This document shows positions 1 to 5,915 of a DNA stretch of 8,354 nucleotides, piece by piece. Source of the stretch: Thermoleophilia bacterium (GTDB lineage: Bacteria; Actinomycetota; Thermoleophilia; Gaiellales; Gaiellaceae); assembly GCA_013362295.1 (NCBI GenBank), contig JABFWJ010000498.1:1-8354 (forward strand). Direction: 5' to 3'. The position numbers and the translations under genes were made by a program. Positions within the stretch are counted from its first letter, which is position 1; every line of letters begins with the position of its first letter. Below the pieces are notes generated by a model. That model did no database searches. It saw nothing but the letters and a program-made list of their open reading frames with translations, and was not told where the DNA came from.

Positions 1-372
1 CGCGTACACGAAGACGGGCAGCCCGAGCTCGATGCCGATCCGGTCGCCGACGACCGCGGCGGCGGCACGCGCGCGCTCCAGGTCGTCGGGCCGGAGCGGG
101 ACGAGCGGCACGACGTCGGCGGCCCCGATGCGGGGATGCGCACCGTCGTGGCCGCGCAGGTCGATCCGCTCCGAGGCGACCCGAATGCCGGCGAGGAGCG
201 CGTCGGCGAGCTCGCGCTCCGAGCCGACGAGCGTGAACACCGACCGGTTGTGGTCGGCGTCCGCGTGCACGTCGAGCAGCGTCGCGTGAGCGCTCAGCGC
301 GTCTCCGATCGCCTCGATCGTCGCAGCGTCGCGGCCCTCGCTGAAGTTGGGTACCGACTCGAGCGGGAGCAC
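1..372 (-). CDS. ftcD: Glutamate formiminotransferase, N-terminal part (runs off left edge)
   Basis: Probably a formiminotransferase, which passes the formimino group of N-formimino-L-glutamate to tetrahydrofolate, linking histidine breakdown to one-carbon folate metabolism in the cytoplasm. The 124 visible residues from the GTG at 372 give the family N-terminus: VPNFSEGRD at residues 7-15, LLDVHADADHNRSV at 32-45 and RGHDGAHPRIGAADVVP at 73-89. His79 in the AHPR motif matches the catalytic histidine of the mammalian enzyme, as I recall it. Single-domain members have about 300 residues, so more than half lies beyond position 1. The GTG was chosen because homology begins within a few residues and no in-frame start lies just upstream. 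It has no Shine-Dalgarno sequence, but a TAGAGT box lies 7 bases upstream, so the mRNA may be leaderless. It is divergent from the methyltransferase gene, 20 bases away. Family assignment is firm; the histidine-degradation role is inferred. Confidence 0.93.
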   Translation of the reverse strand, partial: MLPLESVPNFSEGRDAATIEAIGDALSAHATLLDVHADADHNRSVFTLVGSERELADALLAGIRVASERIDLRGHDGAHPRIGAADVVPLVPLRPDDLERARAAAAVVGDRIGIELGLPVFVYA

Positions 373-378
373 GGGCCG

Positions 379-385
379 TACTCTA
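379..385. promoter_or_regulatory. Overlapping divergent -10 boxes, candidate bidirectional promoter
   Basis: The seven bases TACTCTA read TACTCT on the plus strand (379-384) and TAGAGT on the minus strand (385-380). Both fit the TAnnnT consensus of housekeeping -10 elements. The plus box ends 8 bases before the GTG at 393, and the minus box ends 7 bases before the GTG at 372. Both transcripts would therefore start at or next to the start codon, as in leaderless actinobacterial mRNAs. I see no convincing -35 hexamer on either strand. An AGGAGG at 385-390 lies only 2 bases before the GTG at 393, too close to be an efficient ribosome site. The assignment is by pattern and spacing only. Confidence 0.5.
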
Positions 386-392
386 GGAGGCC

Positions 393-971
393 GTGAAGGA
401 GTACTACGACACGCGGGCGCCCGAGTACGACGACTGGTACCGCGGCCACGGTCTCTTCGCGGAGCGCGATCGCCCGGGCTGGGAGGCCGAGCTCGAGCAA
501 CTCGTGGCCGTCGTCCGCGCGCTGCCTGCCGCGCGCACCCTCGACGTGGCGTGCGGCACGGGCTTCCTCACGCGTCACCTGCACGGCGACGTCGTCGGGC
601 TCGACCAGAGCGCGCGCATGCTCGACGTTGCCGCCCGACAGGCGCCGAACGCCACTTTCGTGGAGGGCGACGCGCTCGACCTGCCGTTCCCGGACGGCAC
701 GTTCGACCGCGTCTTCAGCGGGCACTTCTACGGGCACCTCGAGCCGGCGGAGCGCAAGCGCTTTCTCCGCGAGGCCCGCCGCGTGGCGCGGGAGCTCGTG
801 CTCGTCGACGCCTCGCGCGCGCACAGCGGGATCGACGAGCACATGTCGCCGCGCGTGCTCAACGACGGCTCGCGCTGGGAGGACTTCACGGGCCCGCAGC
901 TCGTCGCGGAGCTGGGCGGCGGCGACGTGCTCCTCGAGGAGCGGTACTTCGTCGTCGTGCGCTCCGGATGA
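393..971 (+). CDS. Class I SAM-dependent methyltransferase (Methyltransf_11 type)
   Basis: A 192-residue cytoplasmic methyltransferase with the S-adenosylmethionine Rossmann fold. The N-terminal YYDTRAPEYDDWY (residues 4-16) is the usual lead-in of this group. Motif I is LDVACGTG at 50-57, and the acidic end of strand 2, which binds the ribose of SAM, is Asp71 in VVGLDQS. The segment VEGDALDLPFPDGTFDRVFS (90-109) carries the motif II/post-II acidic residues. The short C-terminal half gives no clue to the acceptor, so the substrate is unknown. The GTG at 393 is the only start that keeps the conserved N-terminus. Its stop overlaps the start of the glycosylase gene (ATGA), so the two are probably co-transcribed and translationally coupled. 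That coupling might suggest a nucleic-acid or repair link, but the protein shows no DNA-binding domain and the link is speculative. Confidence 0.9.
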   Translation: MKEYYDTRAPEYDDWYRGHGLFAERDRPGWEAELEQLVAVVRALPAARTLDVACGTGFLTRHLHGDVVGLDQSARMLDVAARQAPNATFVEGDALDLPFPDGTFDRVFSGHFYGHLEPAERKRFLREARRVARELVLVDASRAHSGIDEHMSPRVLNDGSRWEDFTGPQLVAELGGGDVLLEERYFVVVRSG

Positions 972-1570
972 CGCGACGGAGGTCGACGTACCGCTCGCTC
1001 GCCTCGTTGAAGCGCGACGAGGCCGTCTGCCGCGCGTGCGTCGAGGCGGGCTATCCCCTCGAGTCGCTGCCGGTGATCGCGCCGGGCGAGAGCCGGCGCG
1101 CGTACATGTTCGGGCAGGCGCCGGGGATCGTCGAGGGGCAGGAGCGGCGACCGTGGCGCGGGCGCGCGGGTCAGACGCTGCGCCGCTGGCTTGCCATGGA
1201 AGAGGACCAGTTCTACGAGACGTTCTACTGCGCGTCGGTCACGCGCTGCTATCCCGGCAGGGCGCCGTCGGGTCGCGGCGACCGCACGCCGACCCCGGCC
1301 GAGCAAGAACTGTGCGAGTTCTGGCGCGACCACGAGCTGAGGCTCCTCCACCCGCATCTGATCGTCACGGTCGGCGGGCTCGCTGCGCGGCGGCTGCTCG
1401 GCGTGAAGAGCGTGAGCGAGTGCGTCGGCGTCCGCTACGAGCGGGGCGAGGCGGTCGCGATCCCGCTCCCTCATCCGTCGGGCGCAAGCAGCTGGCTGAA
1501 CGTGCCCGCGAACCGCGAGCGTGTCGCCGCCGCCGTCGAGCTGATCCGCGCCGAGCTGGCACGTTTCTGA
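968..1570 (+). CDS. Uracil-DNA glycosylase superfamily protein, probable Fe-S type
   Basis: A 200-residue protein of the uracil-DNA glycosylase superfamily, which cuts uracil or related damaged bases from DNA as the first step of base excision repair. Motif 1 is GQAPG at residues 49-53, followed by RPWRGRAG (61-68), equivalent to the PFVGRAG of family 4. The C-terminal catalytic-loop motif is HPSGASSWLN (169-178). Cysteines at 21, 24, 94 and 116 follow the C-x2-C...C...C layout that holds a 4Fe-4S cluster in families 4 and 5; Cys88 and Cys152 are extra. Family 4 usually has GEAPG, so Gln50 replaces a Glu and I leave the family open. The ATG at 968 overlaps the methyltransferase stop and has no clear Shine-Dalgarno site, which suggests translational coupling. 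The in-frame open sequence upstream of 968 is antisense or shadow to other genes and was not used. Activity on uracil is inferred, not shown. Confidence 0.88.
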   Translation: MTRRRSTYRSLASLKRDEAVCRACVEAGYPLESLPVIAPGESRRAYMFGQAPGIVEGQERRPWRGRAGQTLRRWLAMEEDQFYETFYCASVTRCYPGRAPSGRGDRTPTPAEQELCEFWRDHELRLLHPHLIVTVGGLAARRLLGVKSVSECVGVRYERGEAVAIPLPHPSGASSWLNVPANRERVAAAVELIRAELARF

Positions 1571-1583
1571 CGCTCGGTACCCT
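1556..1583 (+). promoter_or_regulatory. Candidate promoter of the ABC exporter operon
   Basis: A TACCCT box at 1578-1583 fits TAnnnT and lies 6 bases before the GTG at 1590. A CTGGCA hexamer at 1556-1561 matches TTGACA at four of six positions with a 16-base spacer. No Shine-Dalgarno sequence precedes the GTG, so transcription beginning at the GTG itself, giving a leaderless mRNA, is the simplest reading. The -35 lies inside the end of the glycosylase gene. This implies that the exporter genes can be expressed separately from the methyltransferase-glycosylase pair, although read-through across the 19-base gap is also likely. Confidence 0.5.
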
Positions 1584-1589
1584 CCACGC

Positions 1590-3353
1590 GTGACCGAGGC
1601 ACCGCGCTACCGCACCACCTTCTTACGGCTCCTCGGCTTCCTTCGTCCGTACACCTGGTCGATGATCGTGTCGGTGCTGCTGGCCGTCGGCCAGCAGGCC
1701 GCCGGCCTGATCGGCATCTTCCTGACCGGCTCCGTCGCCGCCGCGCTCGTCCATCACGAGCGTCACCGGCTGCCGTGGCTCGTCGCGGAGATCCTCGCGC
1801 TCGGCGCGGTACGCGCGCTCATGATGTCCGGCCGCCGGCTGATCGCAGGCAAGCAGGCGCTCGACGTCGAGCTGGACATGCGTACCGCGGTCTACGCGAA
1901 GCTCGTCCGCCTGTCGTTCGGCTTCTACGACCGGCACCAGACTGGGCAGCTGATGAGCCGCGCGACCGTCGATCTCCAGGGCGTCCGCTTCTTCCTCGGC
2001 TACGGCCTGATCTTCTTCTTCCAGCACGTGTTCACGGTGGTCGGCGTCGGGTTCGTCGTGTTCCTGATCTCGTGGAAGCTCGCGTTGATCGCCGTCGCGA
2101 TCTCCCCCGCGCTGATCGCGGTCGCCTACCGCTACAGCCACGTCTCGCACCCGCTGCTGCGCGAGGTGCAGCAGAAGATGGCCGACGTCGCGACGGTCGC
2201 CGAGGAGAACATCGTCGGTGTCCACGTCGTGAAGGCCTTCGCACAGGAGGACGAACAGCAGCGGAAGTTCGAGCGCAGCTCCGAGGAGGTCTTCCAGCTG
2301 AGCGTGCAGGCGAACCGGCAGCGCGCGTTCTACATCCCGATGCTCAGCTTCCTGCCGCTCCTCGCGCAGGCCGCCGTCCTGCTCGTCGGCGGGCGCATGG
2401 TCGCGAACGGTTCGCTCTCCGTCGCGAGCTTCGTGCGCTTCAACCTCTACCTCGCAATGTTGATCATGCCGCTGCGCGCGCTCGGCATGTGGATCGGGCA
2501 GGCACAGCGCGCGACGGCGTCGGGTGAGCGCATCTTCCAGGTGATCGACGAGCCGGAGGAGATCCACGATGCGCCCGACGCCCGACCGCTCGCACCCGGG
2601 CCGGGCAGGGTCACGTTCGGGGGCACGACCTTCGGCTACGACCCGGACCGGCCCGTCCTGCACGAGATCGAGCTCGAGCTCGACCCGGGCAAGGTCGTCG
2701 CGCTGATCGGCCACACGGGCGCGGGCAAGACGACGCTCGCATCGCTCGTGCCGCGCTTCTACGACGTGCAGTCCGGCAGCGTCGCGATCGACGGGCAGGA
2801 CGTCCGCACGCTGGCGCTCGCATCGCTGCGCCGCGAGATCGGCGTGATCGCGCAGGATCCGTTTCTGTTCTCGGCGACCGTGCGCGAGAACATCGCGTTC
2901 GGCCGTCCCGAGGCGTCCGCCGAGGAGGTGCAGCGCGCGGCCGAGCTGGCGCAGGCGCACGAGTTCATCGCTGCGCTCCCCGACGGATACGACACCGTGA
3001 TCGGCGAGCGCGGAATCACGCTCTCCGGCGGCCAGCGCCAGCGCATCGCGATCGCGCGCGCCCTGCTCGTCGACCCCCGCATCCTCATCCTCGACGACGC
3101 GACGGCGTCCGTCGACGCGACGACGGAGGCGAAGATCCGTGAGGGGCTGCGCGAGGCGATGCGCGGCCGGACGACGATCATCATCGCCCACCGCCTGTCG
3201 ACGATCGCGCTCGCCGACGAGATCGTCGTGCTCGAGGACGGCCGCGTCGTGGCGCGCGGCCGCCACGACGACCTGGCCACGACGAACGACGTCTACCGCG
3301 AGATCTACGAGCACGGCCTCCTCGACCGCGTGTTCACCGAGGGCGTCGCGTAG
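1590..3353 (+). CDS. ABC exporter half-transporter, degenerate catalytic site subunit
   Basis: A 587-residue type IV (ABC type I exporter) half-transporter: a six-helix membrane domain (about residues 20-305), then a nucleotide-binding domain (about 338-575). Motifs seen are A-loop Tyr350, Walker A GHTGAGKT (374-381), Q-loop Gln422, signature LSGGQ (478-482), Walker B ILILD (498-502) and H-loop His534. The residue after Walker B is Asp503, where an active ATPase has Glu. This is the mark of the non-catalytic half of heterodimeric exporters such as TM287/288 or BmrCD. The next gene has the matching defect in its signature, so the two should pair in the inner membrane and export an unknown substrate, perhaps a lipid or drug. 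The GTG start gives a normal family N-terminus. Leu12 is a TTA codon, the only in-frame one I noticed in the window. The stop codon directly abuts the next ATG. Confidence 0.97.
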   Translation: MTEAPRYRTTFLRLLGFLRPYTWSMIVSVLLAVGQQAAGLIGIFLTGSVAAALVHHERHRLPWLVAEILALGAVRALMMSGRRLIAGKQALDVELDMRTAVYAKLVRLSFGFYDRHQTGQLMSRATVDLQGVRFFLGYGLIFFFQHVFTVVGVGFVVFLISWKLALIAVAISPALIAVAYRYSHVSHPLLREVQQKMADVATVAEENIVGVHVVKAFAQEDEQQRKFERSSEEVFQLSVQANRQRAFYIPMLSFLPLLAQAAVLLVGGRMVANGSLSVASFVRFNLYLAMLIMPLRALGMWIGQAQRATASGERIFQVIDEPEEIHDAPDARPLAPGPGRVTFGGTTFGYDPDRPVLHEIELELDPGKVVALIGHTGAGKTTLASLVPRFYDVQSGSVAIDGQDVRTLALASLRREIGVIAQDPFLFSATVRENIAFGRPEASAEEVQRAAELAQAHEFIAALPDGYDTVIGERGITLSGGQRQRIAIARALLVDPRILILDDATASVDATTEAKIREGLREAMRGRTTIIIAHRLSTIALADEIVVLEDGRVVARGRHDDLATTNDVYREIYEHGLLDRVFTEGVA

Positions 3354-5156
3354 ATGCGGGTCCATCAACCGGGCGGCCATCTGATGCGCGGAGGGCGCGC
3401 GGAGGTCGACGACTGGTCGTGGCAACAGACGAAGCGGCGGCTGAAGGCGCTGTACTGGCTCGCGCGCCCGTACAAGGCCCGGACCGCGCTTGCGATCGTC
3501 TCGCTGCTCGGCGCGACCGCGGTCGCGCTCGCACCGCCGTACCTCGTCGGGCGCACGGTCGACGAGGTCAAGCGCCACGACACGAGCCTGCTCGGTTGGT
3601 TCGTCGTCGCGTTCGTCGGGGCCGGCGCGCTCTCGATCGTCTTCTCGTACGCGCAGACCTACTACACGGGCTGGACCGGCGAGCGGATGCTCGCCGACCT
3701 CCGCAACCTCCTCTTCCGTCACCTGCAGCGGCTCTCGCTCGGGTTCTACGAGCGGAACCGAGCGGGCGTGATCATCAGCCGGCTGACGAACGACGTCGAA
3801 GCCCTCGACCAGCTGGTCACCGACGGCGTCACGTCGCTCGTCCAGAACTCGCTCACGCTGGTCGGGACGGCCGTCATCCTCTTCTTCCTCGACTGGCGGC
3901 TTGCGCTGGCGACGCTCGTCGTGATGCCCGCGATGGCAGTCGCGACCGCGTTGTTCCGCAAGCGCTCCGGCCGCGCCTACCGCCGCGTTCGCGAGTCGCT
4001 CGGTGCCGTGACGGCGACGCTGGCCGAGGACATCGCCGGGATGCGCGTGCTGCAGTCGTTCACCCGCGAGCCGGCTGCGCGCGAGAACTTTCGCAGCGTG
4101 AGCAGCCGCTATCGCGCCTCGAACATGGACACGGTCGTCCTGAACGGCGTCTACTTCCCGGTCGTCGACTTCCTCTCGTCCGCCGCGACGGCGGTCGTGC
4201 TCGGGTACGGCGGCTGGCTCGCGTTCCACGGCCACGTCTCGATCGGGATCCTCGTCGCGTTCCTCGGCTACCTCTCGAACTTCTTCGACCCGGTCCAGCA
4301 GCTGTCGCAGCTCTACAACACGTTCCTCTCCGCGGTCGCGGCGCTCGACAAGATCACCGACCTCCTCGACGAGGAGCCCGAGGTGCTCGATGCGGGATCG
4401 GCGGTCGAGCTCGCCGATGCCGCGGGCCACGTCGCGTTCGAGGACGTCCGCTTTGCGTACGGCCGCGGCCCCGAGGTGCTGCACGGGCTCGACCTCGACG
4501 TCCCGGCCGGGACGACCGTGGCGCTCGTCGGGCACACCGGCGCCGGCAAGTCGACGATCGCCAAGCTGCTCGCGCGTTTCTACGACCCCACGGAGGGCCG
4601 CATCACGATCGACGGAGTCGACCTGCGCAGCGTCTCGCAGTCGTCGCTACGCAGGCAGCTCGGGATCGTCCCGCAGGAAGGCTTCCTGTTCGCAGGGACG
4701 GCGGCGGAGAACATCGCCTTCGGCCGCCCGGGGGCCGGCCACGACGAGGTCGTCGCTGCCGCGCGCGCCGTCGGCGCCGACGAGTTCATCGAGCGGCTCG
4801 AGAACGGCTACCGGACGCAGCTCGGCGAGCGCGGCTCGCGGCTCTCCCTCGGCCAGCGGCAGCTGCTCGCCTTCGCACGTGCGCTGCTGGCCGACCCGCG
4901 CATCCTGATCCTCGACGAGGCGACGAGCTCGGTGGACATCGGCACCGAGCGCAAGATCGAGCGTGCGCTGCGACGGCTCCTCCACGGGCGCACGGCGTTC
5001 ATCATCGCGCACCGCCTTTCGACGATCCGCGACGCCGACCTGATCGTCGTGCTGGAGCACGGCCAGGTCGTCGAGCAGGGAACGCACGACGAGCTGATCG
5101 CCCGCCCGGGGCTCTACACATCCCTCTACGGCGACTGGGCCTCCACCGCCGCCTGA
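3354..5156 (+). CDS. ABC exporter half-transporter, catalytic Glu subunit with LSLGQ signature
   Basis: A 600-residue half-transporter of the same exporter class, with a six-helix membrane domain (about residues 40-330) and a C-terminal nucleotide-binding domain (about 360-590). Motifs are A-loop Tyr369, Walker A GHTGAGKS (393-400), Q-loop Gln441, signature LSLGQ (497-501), Walker B ILILD (517-521), catalytic Glu522 and H-loop His553. The signature departs from LSGGQ at Leu499, so the ATP site it completes opposite the first subunit should be weak, while the site using Glu522 and the partner's LSGGQ should be fully active. The ATG follows the previous TAG with no gap, and GAGGG at 3339-3343 could serve as ribosome site at 10 bases. 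An ATG at 3384 would remove ten residues but has no such site. The gene ends 4 bases from the convergent RDD gene. Substrate unknown. Confidence 0.97.
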   Translation: MRVHQPGGHLMRGGRAEVDDWSWQQTKRRLKALYWLARPYKARTALAIVSLLGATAVALAPPYLVGRTVDEVKRHDTSLLGWFVVAFVGAGALSIVFSYAQTYYTGWTGERMLADLRNLLFRHLQRLSLGFYERNRAGVIISRLTNDVEALDQLVTDGVTSLVQNSLTLVGTAVILFFLDWRLALATLVVMPAMAVATALFRKRSGRAYRRVRESLGAVTATLAEDIAGMRVLQSFTREPAARENFRSVSSRYRASNMDTVVLNGVYFPVVDFLSSAATAVVLGYGGWLAFHGHVSIGILVAFLGYLSNFFDPVQQLSQLYNTFLSAVAALDKITDLLDEEPEVLDAGSAVELADAAGHVAFEDVRFAYGRGPEVLHGLDLDVPAGTTVALVGHTGAGKSTIAKLLARFYDPTEGRITIDGVDLRSVSQSSLRRQLGIVPQEGFLFAGTAAENIAFGRPGAGHDEVVAAARAVGADEFIERLENGYRTQLGERGSRLSLGQRQLLAFARALLADPRILILDEATSSVDIGTERKIERALRRLLHGRTAFIIAHRLSTIRDADLIVVLEHGQVVEQGTHDELIARPGLYTSLYGDWASTAA

Positions 5157-5160
5157 CGTC

Positions 5161-5571
5161 TCAGCTCGTCGGGTAGGCGGAGACCGGCACGACAACGGCG
5201 TTCGCGAACTTGTCGTGCCACGTCTGGCGCTCCTTGTCCCAGAGCATCCACAGGTAGCCGAGCAGGATCGGGAGCTCGGAGACGATGCGGCCGATCCACC
5301 TGATGAACGCCCGGCCGTAGCCGATCGAGCCGCCGCCTCCGAAGTCGATGACGCGGATCCCGAGCGCCCGCTTCCCGAGCGTCTGGCCGTTCTCACTGCC
5401 TTCGAAGTAGGTGAAGTATGCGAGCGAGACGAGGATCGCCAGCCCGTAGGCGGCGGAACGGCCGAGGACGGCCGCGAGGATCACGTAGATGATGCCGACG
5501 ATGATCCCGTCGAGCAGTGCTGCGGCGAACCGGCGCCAGAATCCCGCGCGCGGACCGGATGGACTGGGCAC
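5161..5571 (-). CDS. Small RDD-domain membrane protein
   Basis: A 136-residue integral membrane protein made almost only of an RDD domain. The defining Arg and Asp are at 14/15 and 21 in WRRFAAALLDGI, at the entry to the first helix (about 17-37). A second helix follows at about 41-56, then the conserved loop NGQTLGKRALGIRV (61-74), a third hydrophobic stretch at about 98-111 and the typical ending QTWHDKFANAVVV (116-128). RDD proteins are membrane proteins of mostly unknown role, with transport suggested for some. The GTG at 5571 is supported by AAGGGAGG five bases upstream and by the start of homology. The open frame continues upstream to 5832, but that part is antisense-like shadow of the DUF2752 gene. 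It is the last gene of a three-gene minus-strand set and is probably a paralogue of the RDD protein at 5912-6655. Confidence 0.9.
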   Translation of the reverse strand: MPSPSGPRAGFWRRFAAALLDGIIVGIIYVILAAVLGRSAAYGLAILVSLAYFTYFEGSENGQTLGKRALGIRVIDFGGGGSIGYGRAFIRWIGRIVSELPILLGYLWMLWDKERQTWHDKFANAVVVPVSAYPTS

Positions 5572-5576
5572 GCCTG

Positions 5577-5584
5577 CCTCCCTT
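5577..5584 (-). promoter_or_regulatory. Strong ribosome binding site deciding the small RDD start
   Basis: AAGGGAGG on the minus strand lies 5 bases before the GTG at 5571, in the 14-base gap after the DUF2752 stop. It is the only well-spaced strong Shine-Dalgarno sequence I found before a gene in this window. It fixes the start of the small RDD protein and indicates independent re-initiation on an internal operon message. Confidence 0.75.
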
Positions 5585-5585
5585 C

Positions 5586-5915
5586 CTAGACGACTCCAAA
5601 GCGGTGCAGCTCGAACACCCACATCCCCGCACCGACCGAGATCTGAACCAGCCCCGGCACCTTGATGGTGGGAGTGCGCACGAGCTGGACGGCGAACGCG
5701 AGCGCGACGGCGAGCACCCCGGCGGGGTTCGCGGCGAGCGCTGCTCCGAGGTGGCCGTGGAACGTCTCCTCGACGCTCGTCGTCATCCCGCACAGCGGAC
5801 ACGGGATGCCGGTCAGCGCGCGCAACGGGCACGTGAGGGGCGAATGCGAACCGCTCGCCGCCAGCACCGTCCCCCCGGCGATCAGCGCGAGCCCCGAGGC
5901 CCGAACGTCGTTCAC
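5586..5915 (-). CDS. DUF2752 family membrane protein
   Basis: A 109-residue protein of the DUF2752 family, whose function is unknown. The diagnostic motif is present: CP at residues 29-30, then TGIPCPLCGMTTS at 35-47, giving cysteines 29, 39 and 42. Hydrophobic stretches at about 7-21, 57-79 and 87-100 suggest three membrane helices, with the cysteine motif at the loop after the first helix. The paired CPxCG cysteines could bind metal or be redox active, but that is speculation. The GTG at 5915 overlaps the stop of the upstream RDD gene (GTGA), and no Shine-Dalgarno sequence is seen, so translation is likely coupled. The gene sits between two RDD genes, which suggests its product works with RDD proteins in the membrane. 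Length is normal for the family. Confidence 0.88.
   Translation of the reverse strand: MNDVRASGLALIAGGTVLAASGSHSPLTCPLRALTGIPCPLCGMTTSVEETFHGHLGAALAANPAGVLAVALAFAVQLVRTPTIKVPGLVQISVGAGMWVFELHRFGVV

Noticed and set aside
385..390. AGGAGG as a classical ribosome binding site for the methyltransferase
   Set aside because: Only 2 bases separate it from the GTG, too close for efficient pairing, and the -10 box position suggests that the transcript begins after it.
294..842. A 182-codon minus-strand frame across the methyltransferase and formiminotransferase starts
   Set aside because: It is antisense to clear methyltransferase motifs and crosses the divergent junction; composition is that of a shadow frame.
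347..967. Upstream extension of the glycosylase frame
   Set aside because: The frame is open, but this part is Arg/Ala-rich shadow of the methyltransferase gene. Homology starts just after the ATG at 968.
1623..4535. A 970-codon open frame on the minus strand across both ABC genes
   Set aside because: It mirrors two complete ABC exporter genes and its translation is dominated by Arg, Glu, Asp, Val and His without any fold motif or hydrophobic core. Long stop-free antisense frames are expected opposite high-GC coding sequence.
5147..5180. Possible terminator hairpin (CCGCC...GGCGG, with a GACGTC palindrome) at the ABC/RDD junction
   Set aside because: The stem is short with a loop of more than 20 bases, there is no T-run on either strand, and such GC inverted repeats occur by chance in this composition.
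5572..5832. N-terminal extension of the small RDD protein
   Set aside because: The extension is the out-of-frame reading of the DUF2752 gene. The GTG at 5571 has a strong ribosome site and is where RDD homology begins.
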